In this document: piece by piece, positions 8,701-16,997 of the stretch
Position numbering within the stretch: the first letter of the stretch is position 1
How the letters are laid out: every line of letters starts with the position of its first letter
DNA from: Arthrobacter sp. V1I9
GTDB taxonomy: Bacteria > Actinomycetota > Actinomycetes > Actinomycetales > Micrococcaceae
DNA length: 64,000 nucleotides
Assembly: GCF_030817075.1 (NCBI RefSeq)
Contig: NZ_JAUSYU010000001.1
Coordinates: 3,100,001-3,164,000 of the forward strand
Direction: 5' to 3'
Translations under genes and position numbers: made by a program
Notes under the pieces: generated by a model
The model's database searches: none
What the model was told of the DNA's origin: nothing
Seen by the model: the letters and a program-made list of their open reading frames with translations, nothing else

Positions 8701-10277
8701 TCACGCAAGAGGTTCCCTCCCTTGTGACTCCCGCCGGCATCGCTGACCTTGAATTCGGCGATCCCGTCGAGGCAATCAACCGGGCAGCGGCACGGATCAC
8801 CGCGGATAAGCTTGCCGACGTCATCATCGTGGAAAACCACGACGGCGCAGGCTCGGGAACCGTGGAAGGCGCCACCTTGGAAGAGGAAGTGGCAGCCGGC
8901 GGTCCGTTCGCGAAGCTCGTCACGGAAACGTCGTCCGACGTCGACGCCATCTTCACCGGCCACACGCACAAGGAATACGCGTGGGACGCCCCCGTTCCCG
9001 GAGCCGAGGGCAAGACCCGCCCGATCGTCCAGACCGGCAACTACGGCGAGAACGTCGGGCAGATCCAGCTCACCGTGGACACAGCCACCAAGCAGGTGAC
9101 GGCGCACAAGGCCAGCAACGTCAAGCGCACCACCGACCCCGCCGCGGACCTCATCGCGGCCTACCCGCGCGTGGCCGCCGTCGACGCCATCGTCAAGAAG
9201 GCACTCGCCGAGGCCGCAGTCGTGGGCAACCAGCCCATTGGCGCAGTCACGGCGGACATCACGACCGCCTTCACCACGGACGCCGCCGGCGTCGCCAAAC
9301 GTGATGACCGCGGGAACGAGTCCACCCTGGGCAACCTGGTGGCCGATTCCCTGCTGAATTCACTGCAGCCTGCCGAACTGGGCGGCGCCGAAATCGGTGT
9401 GGTCAATGCGGGCGGACTTCGGAGTGAGCTCTACTACGCCCCGGATGGAACCATCACGTACGCGGAGGCAAACGCCGTGCTGCCGTTCGTGAACAATCTC
9501 TGGACCACGTCCCTGACTGGCGCCCAGTTCAAAACCATGCTCGAACAGCAGTGGCAGACCAACCCGGACGGCACGGTTCCCAGCCGCGCCTACATCCAGC
9601 TCGGCCTGTCCAAGAACGTGAACTACACCTACGACGCCGCCCGGCCAGCCGGGGACCGCATCACTTCGGTGCGGGTGAACGGGGCCGTGCTCGATCCCGC
9701 AAAGTCCTACCGGATCGGCACCTTCAGCTTCCTGGCCACAGGTGGCGACAACTTCCGGATATTTACGGAAGGTGCCAACACGAAGGACTCGGGCCTGGTG
9801 GACCGGGACGCGTGGATCGGGTACCTGCAGGACAGCAGCCCCGTTTCGCCGGACTTTGCCCGCCGCTCCGTGGCCGTCACCAACACCACACCCGGCGAGG
9901 TCAAGCCGGGCGATCCCATGACGGTGGCCGTCTCGAAGCTGGACCTGACGTCGCTCGGCAGCCCAGTTAACAAGACGCTTTCAGCGGTGTTCACCGACTC
10001 CGCCGGCACCGCGACCCAACTTGGTTCCGTACCGGTTCAGGCCGGTGCGGCCAACGTCAGCATGGCTGTTCCCGCGGGAGCTGCTGCAGGAGCAGGGACG
10101 CTGGTCCTCACCGCGGCGGAATCCGGCACGGCCGTCATTGTTGACGTGAAGGTGGCCAATGTTGTGGTTGAACCGGTGTGCACCGCGCCGGCCAAGCCGA
10201 CCAAGTGGTACGACGTGCTGGGCTGGATCCGCTACGCTGCAGCCTGGCTGCAGTACCAGGTGTGCCTGCGCGACTAA
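5727..10277 (+). CDS. secreted ExeM/NucH-type endonuclease fused to 5'-nucleotidase
   Basis: 1516 aa. Residues 1-30 form a Sec signal peptide (ending PALADG). Domains in order: lamin-tail domain about 45-160 (VVINEAYLSGG, KFVELYN); Pro/Thr linker about 225-245; OB-fold-like domain about 245-345; endonuclease/exonuclease/phosphatase domain about 513-850 (NVLNYFPTTGDT, VVTLMEIENS, LIGDFNAYAKEDP, SDHDPVIV); metallophosphatase about 855-1130 (LGINDFHGR, GNHEFDGGW, IFTGHTHKEY); 5'-nucleotidase C-terminal domain about 1170-1350 (TGGDNFRIF). A ~120-aa beta-rich tail ends in a Trp/Tyr-rich segment with two Cys. It probably degrades extracellular DNA and then dephosphorylates the nucleotides to scavenge phosphate and nucleosides. 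No LPXTG anchor is visible. It is monocistronic and convergent with the next gene. Confidence 0.92.
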   Translation: MQTPWKLALGTALTAGLIAPLAAFPALADGTAAEVPPAAGTSPVVINEAYLSGGSAGAAYKHKFVELYNSSDAPVSLDGWSVQYRSATGTAAPTGVAALSGSIPAKGYFLVQGSSNGANGADLPAPDLMAGSLNFGGAGGTIVLAKQRTAVTLATGSQVEPAGVADLLGYGNSNTFETLAAKAPGSNTDVKSLNRAVGADNNSNATDFSLNAAITPTAAGGTTSPDPDPTPEPTPDPTPTPTTRTIAEIQGTGTASPLVGSTVTTTGKVTAVFPTGGLNGYYLQTAGTGGDLTATNHAASDGIFIYSPATAASVQVGDHVQVTGAVTEYFGMTQLNVTAAAGLTKLTEPAPEVKATTFTLPANETFRESLEGMLLAPEGPMTVTDNYTLNQYGEVGLAGGTTPLVQPTAVAPYGSAEHAAVAAENADSGIKLDDGSSTNFLKDAATKAQVLPYLTTTDPVRVGSPVTFTTNVVLGYSNNAWKLQPLTHLTEANKAAVQPATFGATRTEAPAAVGGNLKIASFNVLNYFPTTGDTLAGCTFYEDRAGNPITVRGGCDARGAANAENFERQQDKIVAAITKAGADVVTLMEIENSAQFGKNRDDALARLVDALNVETPGIWDYVRSPANAPPLSDEDMIRTAFIYKKAVAEPVGESIIHNDTAAFASARKPLAQVFKPVGGGAGTEFIAIANHFKSKGSAATPEDTDKGQGASNLARTAQAKSLLEFIKSLQQSKGTDKVFLIGDFNAYAKEDPINVFTAEGYVNQDEKARNADGTAKHSYLFGGMVGSLDHILASPAANAAVTGADIWNINSVESVALEYSRYNNNVTDYYAPDQYRASDHDPVIVGLNLESAPATVDLNFLGINDFHGRIDTNTVQFAGTIEKLRAAAAPGATAFLSAGDNIGASLFASSVAKDQPTIDVLNALELRASAVGNHEFDGGWADLRDRVIARGNNAKFPYLAANVYLKGTTEPVLPEFTVLDMNGIKVAVIGTVTQEVPSLVTPAGIADLEFGDPVEAINRAAARITADKLADVIIVENHDGAGSGTVEGATLEEEVAAGGPFAKLVTETSSDVDAIFTGHTHKEYAWDAPVPGAEGKTRPIVQTGNYGENVGQIQLTVDTATKQVTAHKASNVKRTTDPAADLIAAYPRVAAVDAIVKKALAEAAVVGNQPIGAVTADITTAFTTDAAGVAKRDDRGNESTLGNLVADSLLNSLQPAELGGAEIGVVNAGGLRSELYYAPDGTITYAEANAVLPFVNNLWTTSLTGAQFKTMLEQQWQTNPDGTVPSRAYIQLGLSKNVNYTYDAARPAGDRITSVRVNGAVLDPAKSYRIGTFSFLATGGDNFRIFTEGANTKDSGLVDRDAWIGYLQDSSPVSPDFARRSVAVTNTTPGEVKPGDPMTVAVSKLDLTSLGSPVNKTLSAVFTDSAGTATQLGSVPVQAGAANVSMAVPAGAAAGAGTLVLTAAESGTAVIVDVKVANVVVEPVCTAPAKPTKWYDVLGWIRYAAAWLQYQVCLRD

Positions 10278-10303
10278 GGAGCTAATTTCGGCGGTCCCGT
10301 CGA

Positions 10304-10480
10304 CGCTCTTTCACTTAATGCGCGTATTGCCCGAACGCTCTCTCCTCCAGGTGAACTGAATTTCTCAGTCCAACTATCGGGGACCAGTTCAACTGGGTGA
10401 GAGAGCGTTCGGGTTTAAGGCGCGAAAGGTGAGAGAGCGTACGGGTTTAAGGCGCGAAAGGTGAGAGAGCGTACGGGTTT
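10304..10480. repeat. direct/inverted repeat cluster between convergent genes
   Basis: A 32-bp unit beginning GGTGAGAGAGCGT[T/A]CGGG occurs at 10396-10427, 10428-10459 and, truncated to 21 bp, 10460-10480. The reverse complement of its core, CCCGAACGCTCTCTC, lies at 10330-10344, and a weaker copy (CGCTCTTTC) at 10304. The inverted copies can form a large hairpin. The cluster fills the gap between the stops of two convergent genes, so it may end transcription in both directions. It resembles a dispersed intergenic repeat family. Confidence 0.8.
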
Positions 10481-10481
10481 G

Positions 10482-12449
10482 CTACCGCACCAGGATGGCG
10501 CCGGCGATCTCGTCGGCGTCGCGCAGGGTCCGCTGGCCGCTGCGGTAGTTCGGCCCGCCGGACTGGACGGCCTCGGCGGCGATGGCGGTGCCCCACTGGG
10601 CGGACGAGAGCTGAAGCCCCAACACGTAAAGGCCTTCCGTCACAGCCCCGTTCGCTGCCACCGGGCGGTATGGGTGCGGCTCCATATCCAGGCCGGTGGA
10701 CTGAACGGGAGCGCCCTCCACCGACATCATGAGGCGCGGCCGGACCAGGCCGTCCGCCAGCAGTTGCTCCAGAACCGGCGAATCGTTGGCTGAGACTCTG
10801 TTGCCCGGTGCTAGGGCCTCCACCATGGTCCGTGCGGCCACCGGGGCGTCGTCCACCCACGGGGAGAAGGCAGTAAAAACATTGTTCCGGCGGTCCACCC
10901 CGAACTTGGGGTCGGGCCCCACGAAGCTGACCACCCCTGCCCGGGCCAAAGCCGCAAGCTGTTCGGAGCGCAACGCGGGAGGCCCGCTGGCCAGACCTTC
11001 CACAAACGATTCAAACCAGCCACGCAGCCCGGCAACCCAGGACTCGTCGGTGATGCCGCCGTCGGCCACGGCAGTCTTCAGCACGGCGCGCCCGTGATGG
11101 AGGGCACCGATGGCCATCTTCACCGGGTCATCCTCGCCGAGCGCGGACCGGCGGGCATCGTCCAGCAGGTATTCCACGACGGCGGCGTCGTGCTCGGCGC
11201 GCGAGGCGAAGGAGCGTCCCGCCAGCGGCGCCGCGAGCCCCGGCAGGTCCAGCCGGTGCCGGGGCCCCACGTGGACGGCCAGCACGCTCTCCACGCTGTC
11301 CTCCCAGTTGGCGGCACTGTGCGCATGCGGGTGCAGGGCTTCGTCAAGGGCGGCAAGGAAGGCGGCGGGATCAGGGACAGCGTTCGGCTGCGAGCGCACG
11401 AGCGTTGAGTAGTAGGCCCACAACGCATCGCGGTGCAGGAGCGGCCAGAAGTCATGGTCGAACGCCGGGCGGATCCCGGCCTTACGGAAGCGTTCCAGCG
11501 CCGCCTCGGTGAAGTAGCGCAGGGTGACGGATGCCGGGTAGTAGCCGGCCAGGGCAGCTTTTGCACGGTAGGGCGTCCCCCGCCGGGAGGCAGCAATGAT
11601 GTGCGGTTCCTGGCCCGAGGGCTCGTACTGGAGCACCGCGCCGTTGCTGACGAACTTTCCGCCGCGGCCCTCGGTCAGCTGGCCCACGGTGTCGAAGAAG
11701 TTCAGGCCCATGCCACGGACCAGGACCGGTTCCCCGGCGGGGATCAGGGACCAGTCCACGTCGGCGGGCACGGCCGGCGGCAGGTACCGCAGGCCCAACT
11801 GCTCCGCCGAGGCCTGCAGGTCCCGCTGTTCGGGGTTCAGCCGGGACGGGATGTGGCCCAGCGCCAGCACCACGGACCCGGTGCGGATCGTCGCCCCCGT
11901 GGCCAGCACGACGTCGAACGTCCCGTCACCCGACGGGCCCACGGACAGTGCCGAGGTTTCGTGGAAGTCGATGGTGACGCCGCCGGGCGCGTTACGCGCC
12001 AGCTCCTCCAAGGTGCTGCGGAGGTAGCGGCCGTAGAGCGCGCGGCTGGGAAAATCGCTGGAGGCCAGGACGGCAAGTTCTGCGAGCTCTTCCGCACTGA
12101 GGTCCGGCGACGGGTGCTTTTGCTGCCCGGCCCGCCATTGCTCGAAAGTGGTGCCGGCCACGGGCGGCGCCAAGGAAGGGTCCTCCGGAATCACTGTGGG
12201 ATAGAAGGACTGCGTGTTCATCAGGAACAGCCTGGACTGCCCCGGCTGCCACACATGCCCCGGACCTGCCGGGTAGGGGTCGATGACGTCGATATGGAGC
12301 AGAACCTGGCCGGCGCCGGAAGCAATCCGCGCGGCACTGCGGGCGAGCAGGCGTTCCAGGACGCTGGTGCCCCGCGGACCTGCCCCAATAATGGCGGTCC
12401 GTATGCTCTGCGTTATTTCCACGGCATCCAGAGTACGGGCTGAAAGCAA
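10482..12449 (-). CDS. FAD/NAD(P)-binding protein (FAD-NAD(P) binding domain family)
   Basis: 655 aa. The N-terminus has a dinucleotide-binding loop (TAIIGAGPRGTSVLERLL) and the MNTQSFYPTVI stretch typical of FAD_NAD_binding proteins related to HcaR/lysine-hydroxylase-like oxidoreductases. A second nucleotide-related segment is VLALGHIPSRLNP, and near the C-terminus YVLGLQLSSAQWGT. The start is uncertain: the longest form begins with TTG at 12449, and a GTG at 12422 is an alternative just before the nucleotide fold. Neither has a strong RBS. The substrate is unknown. It is divergent from the prolyl oligopeptidase gene and probably shares its promoter region. Confidence 0.75.
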   Translation of the reverse strand: MLSARTLDAVEITQSIRTAIIGAGPRGTSVLERLLARSAARIASGAGQVLLHIDVIDPYPAGPGHVWQPGQSRLFLMNTQSFYPTVIPEDPSLAPPVAGTTFEQWRAGQQKHPSPDLSAEELAELAVLASSDFPSRALYGRYLRSTLEELARNAPGGVTIDFHETSALSVGPSGDGTFDVVLATGATIRTGSVVLALGHIPSRLNPEQRDLQASAEQLGLRYLPPAVPADVDWSLIPAGEPVLVRGMGLNFFDTVGQLTEGRGGKFVSNGAVLQYEPSGQEPHIIAASRRGTPYRAKAALAGYYPASVTLRYFTEAALERFRKAGIRPAFDHDFWPLLHRDALWAYYSTLVRSQPNAVPDPAAFLAALDEALHPHAHSAANWEDSVESVLAVHVGPRHRLDLPGLAAPLAGRSFASRAEHDAAVVEYLLDDARRSALGEDDPVKMAIGALHHGRAVLKTAVADGGITDESWVAGLRGWFESFVEGLASGPPALRSEQLAALARAGVVSFVGPDPKFGVDRRNNVFTAFSPWVDDAPVAARTMVEALAPGNRVSANDSPVLEQLLADGLVRPRLMMSVEGAPVQSTGLDMEPHPYRPVAANGAVTEGLYVLGLQLSSAQWGTAIAAEAVQSGGPNYRSGQRTLRDADEIAGAILVR

Positions 12450-12507
12450 AGGATGCGCTGAACGCTTGACTTGCTACCGGAGCGGCGATGTTGCTTGGAT
12501 GGGGCGC

Positions 12508-14748
12508 ATGACCACCACTGCAGCTGATCCAGCGCCCGCCCCCGGTTCCGGCAACACGTCCGGCGCCCCCTCCGGCATCGCGCCCGAGCCCATTGACGAG
12601 AATGTCTGGCTTGAGGAGATTTACGGCGAGCAGCAGCTGGCGTGGGTGAAGGAACAGAATTCACGCACCGAAGACCTGCTGGAGGACGCCGAGTACGTGG
12701 AACTCGAGGGCGGCATCCTTGAGGTGCTGGACTCCACGGACCGGATCGCCATGGTGGGCAAGCGCGGTGACTGGTACTACAACTTCTGGAAGGACCAGCA
12801 GAATCCCAAGGGCCTGTGGCGGCGCACCACCTGGGACAGCTACTGCACCGAGACGCCGGACTGGGACGTCCTGCTGGACATCGATGCCCTGTCCGCCGCC
12901 GAGGGCGAAGAGTGGGTGTTCCACGGTGCAACCTTCCTCCGCCCGGCCCCGGGCGAGCCCCACCGGCTGGCGCTGCTGGCCCTGTCCCCCGATGGCGGGG
13001 ACGCCAACCGCTACCGGGAATACGACGTGGAAACGCGGACGTTTGTGGACCCTGCGCAGGGCGGCTTTGACCTGCCGACGGCGAAGGGCAACGTCTCGTG
13101 GCTGGACGCGGACACGCTGCTGGTCGCCTCCACCGGCGAGGGGCTTCCAAAGACGGCCTCCTCCTACGCCCGTACTGCCGTCACCCTCAATCGTGGCGGC
13201 TCCCTGCCCGAAGCGCCCCGCCTGTTCGAGGTGCCCGAGGACCACATGATGGCGGTAGTGGCCCACGACTCCACGCCCGGATTCGAACGTACCTTTGCCG
13301 TTGACTACATCGATTTCCACAACCGGAGCAACGCCGTCCTGCGCGACGGCTCCTGGGTGGTGATCGACGTGCCCACCGACGTCAACGTCAGCGCGCACCG
13401 CGAATGGCTGCTGTTCCGCCCGCAGCAGGACTGGGTGCACAACGGGTCGACGTATCCCGCGGGCTCGCTCCTCGCCGCACCATTTGAGGACTACCTGGCC
13501 GGCTCCCGTGACGTCTCGGTGCTGTTCACCCCGGATGCCACCACGTCACTGCAGTCCTGGAGCTGGACCCGGAACTTCCTGCTGCTCAACCTCCTGAAGG
13601 ACGTGTCCTCCGAGATTCGCGTCCTCGACCCCTCCCGGCCAAGCGGTGCCGCGGACGGTGCCTGGAAGTCCACTCTCCTTGATGCCTGCCCGCCACTGCA
13701 CGACGTCAACGCCTACGCTGTGGACGACGAAGACGAAACCGACGGCGCCGGGGACGACTTCTGGCTGATCGCCACGGGCTTCACTACGCCCAGCACGCTG
13801 ATGCGGGGCACTTTGGAACGCGCGGCGTCGGGGACGTCCGGCGTGGTGAGCCGGCACGCAACAGTCAAGACGTCGCCGTCGTTCTTTGCCGACGAAAACT
13901 ATGAGGTGCAGCAGCACTTCGCCGTCTCCGATGACGGAACCCGGGTTCCCTACTTCCAGGTCGCCTCCCGCGACCTCGCGCTGGACGGGCAGAACCCCAC
14001 CCAGCTCTCCGGTTATGGCGGCTTCGAGGTGTCCCGCACTCCCGCGTACAGCGGCACGGTGGGCAGGGCGTGGCTCGAACGCCGCACGTCCGCGTCCTCC
14101 AACGCCACCAACGGCGAAGCGCCGCACTCCCGCGGCGGCGTGTACGTGGTGGCGAACATCCGCGGCGGCGGCGAGTACGGGCCAGGATGGCACCGGGCCG
14201 CACTGCAGGAGAACCGGCACAAGGCATACCAGGACTTCGCGGCCGTGGCGCGCCATCTCATCTCCCGCGGCGTCACCTCGCCGGAGCGGCTGGGCTGCGT
14301 GGGCGGCTCCAACGGCGGACTCCTGGTGGGCAACATGCTGACGCAGTACCCCGAGCTGTTTGGGGCCGTATCGTGCGGCGTGCCGCTGCTGGATATGCGC
14401 CGCTACACCAGGCTGTCCGCGGGCCATTCGTGGATCGCCGAGTACGGCGACCCTGACGTCCCGGAGCAGTGGGAGTACATCAGGACTTTTTCGCCGTACC
14501 ACCTGCTCAAGGACGGGGTGGAGTACCCGGAGACGTTCATCTGGACAGCGACCTCCGATGACCGGGTGGGTCCGGTGCAGGCCCGCAAAATGGCTGCCCG
14601 GATGCTGGCCATGGGCATCCCCAATGTCTGGTTTCACGAGGCCCTCGAAGGCGGACACGCGGGAGCCTCGGACAACCGGCAGGCCGCGGCGCTGCAGGCC
14701 CGCAGCCAGCATTTCCTCTGGAAGGCGCTGGCCGGCGGGACGGAGTAG
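12508..14748 (+). CDS. prolyl oligopeptidase family serine peptidase (S9)
   Basis: 746 aa from ATG 12508, which has GGATGGGG upstream; an ATG at 12499 is possible. The first two thirds form the beta-propeller-like part. The C-terminal alpha/beta hydrolase domain has the oxyanion region (NIRGGGEYGPGWH), nucleophile Ser about 601 in GCVGGSNGGLLVGN, Asp about 684 (TSDDRVGPVQARKM) and His about 717 (LEGGHAGASDNRQAA). It is predicted to cleave small proline-containing peptides. There is no signal peptide, so it is cytoplasmic. Translation is probably coupled to the next gene (TAGTG overlap). Confidence 0.93.
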   Translation: MTTTAADPAPAPGSGNTSGAPSGIAPEPIDENVWLEEIYGEQQLAWVKEQNSRTEDLLEDAEYVELEGGILEVLDSTDRIAMVGKRGDWYYNFWKDQQNPKGLWRRTTWDSYCTETPDWDVLLDIDALSAAEGEEWVFHGATFLRPAPGEPHRLALLALSPDGGDANRYREYDVETRTFVDPAQGGFDLPTAKGNVSWLDADTLLVASTGEGLPKTASSYARTAVTLNRGGSLPEAPRLFEVPEDHMMAVVAHDSTPGFERTFAVDYIDFHNRSNAVLRDGSWVVIDVPTDVNVSAHREWLLFRPQQDWVHNGSTYPAGSLLAAPFEDYLAGSRDVSVLFTPDATTSLQSWSWTRNFLLLNLLKDVSSEIRVLDPSRPSGAADGAWKSTLLDACPPLHDVNAYAVDDEDETDGAGDDFWLIATGFTTPSTLMRGTLERAASGTSGVVSRHATVKTSPSFFADENYEVQQHFAVSDDGTRVPYFQVASRDLALDGQNPTQLSGYGGFEVSRTPAYSGTVGRAWLERRTSASSNATNGEAPHSRGGVYVVANIRGGGEYGPGWHRAALQENRHKAYQDFAAVARHLISRGVTSPERLGCVGGSNGGLLVGNMLTQYPELFGAVSCGVPLLDMRRYTRLSAGHSWIAEYGDPDVPEQWEYIRTFSPYHLLKDGVEYPETFIWTATSDDRVGPVQARKMAARMLAMGIPNVWFHEALEGGHAGASDNRQAAALQARSQHFLWKALAGGTE

Positions 14749-15281
14749 TGGTGTCCCTGGTGGTTAGGCGGGCGCTGCCGGCTGACGTGGAGCGGCTGGC
14801 GGAGGTGCACGTCCGCTGCTGGCAGGAGGCGTACCAAGGCATGTTGTCCGATGGGTTCCTGGCCGCGCAGGGTCCCGAAACCCGGCTGCCGCTCTGGCGC
14901 CACCTCCTCGAAGCAGCGGAGCCTGCCGAAGCGTGGGTGGCCTGCTACGACGGCACCGTCGTGGGGTTCGCGGGCATCCGCCGCGCGCCCGACGGCGGAT
15001 CGTCGCACCCCTTTGGGGCACCATCGTCAGGGGACCTGGAGCTGTGGGGACTGTACCTGTTGGCATCGCACCAGGGGCTGGGCCTGGGACGCCGTCTCCT
15101 GGAGGCAGCGTTGGGCGACAGCCCGGCAAGCCTGTGGGTGGCGGCGGAGAACGGGCGCGCTATCGGCTTCTACCGCCACTTCGGGTTCGCTCCCGACGGC
15201 GCCGCGGATGTGATTCCAGACTGGGAAAACCTGCGCGAAATCAGGATGGTGCGGCCCAGGCACGCTCCGCCGCTGCTGTGA
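14748..15281 (+). CDS. GNAT family N-acetyltransferase
   Basis: 177 aa. The acetyl-CoA motif is LYLLASHQGLGLGRRLLEAA, followed by WVAAENGRAIGFYRHFGF, typical of GNAT motif B. It begins with GTG at 14748 sharing one base with the upstream stop; GTG at 14751 is an alternative start. The acceptor substrate is unknown. It lies in an operon with the prolyl oligopeptidase. Confidence 0.9.
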   Translation: MVSLVVRRALPADVERLAEVHVRCWQEAYQGMLSDGFLAAQGPETRLPLWRHLLEAAEPAEAWVACYDGTVVGFAGIRRAPDGGSSHPFGAPSSGDLELWGLYLLASHQGLGLGRRLLEAALGDSPASLWVAAENGRAIGFYRHFGFAPDGAADVIPDWENLREIRMVRPRHAPPLL

Positions 15282-15376
15282 GGGGGGCGATCCCGGCGCG
15301 CCTGGAGGGGCCGGGCCGCCCGTTTTGCACTGCGTGCCACGTTCTGCGTATCCTTGGTGGGCTAGGAATAGCAATT

Positions 15377-15464
15377 GGAGACGTGCCAGAGCGGCCGAAT
15401 GGGCTTCACTGCTAATGAAGTGTGGGGCACAACTCCACCGGGGGTTCAAATCCCCCCGTCTCCG
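15377..15464 (+). tRNA. tRNA-Ser (anticodon GCT)
   Basis: GGAGACG/CGTCTCC acceptor stem, discriminator G, anticodon stem CTTCA/TGAAG around CTGCTAA (anticodon GCT), a long variable arm and T-loop GTTCAAATC. 88 nt. Confidence 0.97.
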
Positions 15465-15469
15465 CGTTT

Positions 15470-15496
15470 GGCCCCGGTCCTGGACCGGGGCCTTTT
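15470..15496 (+). terminator. terminator after tRNA-Ser(GCT)
   Basis: Perfect hairpin GGCCCCGGTCC-T-GGACCGGGGCC followed by TTTT. Confidence 0.85.
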
Positions 15497-15555
15497 GCGT
15501 ATCGGCGGACGGACAAGTGGCTCCCCGGATGCCGCGCCGGTGGAATGATGAACGG

Positions 15556-16986
15556 ATGGCAGCAAGGAACGCGGTGGATGAGGCCGGCAGCACGAAGGCA
15601 TGGAGCCCCCGCCTGGCCCTCCTGGTGGCCGCCACCTTCTTTATGGAGTTCCTCGACGGCACCATCCTCACCACTGCCATCCCCAACATCGCTGCCGATT
15701 TCCGGGTTCCCGCCGCAGACGTGAACATCACGATGACGGCGTACCTGCTGACCGTTGCCATGGGCATCCCCCTCAGTGGCTGGCTGGCTGAACGGTTTGG
15801 CGCCCGCCGCATCTTTTGCCTGGCCATTGTGATTTTCACCGTTGCATCGCTGGCTTGTTCGCTGAGCCAGGACCTTCCCGCGCTCACCCTCAGCAGGATC
15901 GTTCAGGGTTGTGGCGGCGCCATGATGGTTCCGGTCGGAACCCTTCTGGTCCTGCGTGGAACGCCCAAGGCAGACCTGCTCCGCGCCACGGCGTTCCTGG
16001 TGTGGCCGGGCCTGCTGGCACCGGTCCTGGCACCATTAGTGGGCGGGGCCCTGACCACGTACCTGTCCTGGCACTGGATCTTCCTGATCAACCTCCCGCT
16101 TGGTGTTGCGGCGTTGCTTGCCGCCCTGCGGCTGGTCCCGGCGGCGGCCGGAGATCACCTGCGGCGGCTGGATTGGCCGGGGCTGTTCCTCACTACGCTC
16201 GGCGTGGGCGCCCTGGTGGCCGGACTCGAACTGGCCAGCACCCATCCGGACGCTCCCTGGGCAGCCCTGAGTGCAGGATCGGGTGCGGTTGCTGTTACCT
16301 TCGCCGTGCTCTGGATGCGCCGCACCCGCAACCCCCTCTTTGACCTCGGGGTTTTCGGCACCCGAACGTTCAGGGCCACGGCCACCGGAGGTTTCGTATA
16401 CCGGCTGACCATCAGCTCCGTCCCCTTCCTGCTGCCGCTGATGTTCCAGGCCGGGTTCGGCTGGTCACCGCTGCACGCCGGCGCCATGGTGGCTGCCGTC
16501 TTTATCGGAAACATCGGCATCAAACCGGCCACTACACCCCTGATCCGGCGGTTCGGCTTCAAGCCGGTGCTCGTCTTTGCTTCCGTTGCTTCTGCGGCCA
16601 CCTTTGCCCTCTGCGCCCTGCTCACGGCAGAGACCCCTGAGCCGCTGACCTTCGCCCTGCTGGTCTGCAGCGGCGCCTTCCGCTCCATCGGTTTCTCGGC
16701 CTACGCGTCGGTTCAATACGCGGACATCGTCCCGGCACAGCTCACCTCGGCCAACACCGTTTCTGCCACCCTGGTCCAGCTCGCGGCTGCTGCCGGCATC
16801 GCCGTCGGAGCCTTGCTGATCCGGCTGTTCGACGGGCTCAGCACCTTCCCGGAAGACCCCGCCGGGCCATTCCGTGGTGCATTCGTCACCATGGCGGTGC
16901 TGATGCTGGCGAGCACGGCCGACAGCCTGTTCCTGCCGCGGCACGCCGGCGCGGAAGTCAGCCAGCGCAAGGCCGAGCGGATCTAG
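15556..16986 (+). CDS. MFS drug exporter, DHA2 (EmrB/QacA) family
   Basis: About 476 aa from ATG 15556; a longer in-frame version from 15529 is possible and neither has a strong RBS. Membrane segments begin right after the N-terminus. The DHA2 motif FLDGTILTTAIPNIAADF is in TM1, and MTAYLLTVAMGIPLSGWLAE plus RFGARRIF form the TM2-3 loop. The antiporter motif region is RIVQGCGGAMMVPVGTLLVL. It is expected to be a proton-coupled multidrug efflux pump of the inner membrane. It stands alone, converging on recQ 11 bp away. Confidence 0.9.
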   Translation: MAARNAVDEAGSTKAWSPRLALLVAATFFMEFLDGTILTTAIPNIAADFRVPAADVNITMTAYLLTVAMGIPLSGWLAERFGARRIFCLAIVIFTVASLACSLSQDLPALTLSRIVQGCGGAMMVPVGTLLVLRGTPKADLLRATAFLVWPGLLAPVLAPLVGGALTTYLSWHWIFLINLPLGVAALLAALRLVPAAAGDHLRRLDWPGLFLTTLGVGALVAGLELASTHPDAPWAALSAGSGAVAVTFAVLWMRRTRNPLFDLGVFGTRTFRATATGGFVYRLTISSVPFLLPLMFQAGFGWSPLHAGAMVAAVFIGNIGIKPATTPLIRRFGFKPVLVFASVASAATFALCALLTAETPEPLTFALLVCSGAFRSIGFSAYASVQYADIVPAQLTSANTVSATLVQLAAAAGIAVGALLIRLFDGLSTFPEDPAGPFRGAFVTMAVLMLASTADSLFLPRHAGAEVSQRKAERI

Positions 16987-16997
16987 GCCACCAGGGC

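Noticed and set aside
13546..14712. 388-codon minus-strand frame opposite the prolyl oligopeptidase
   Set aside because: Shadow ORF; the plus strand carries a full catalytic triad.
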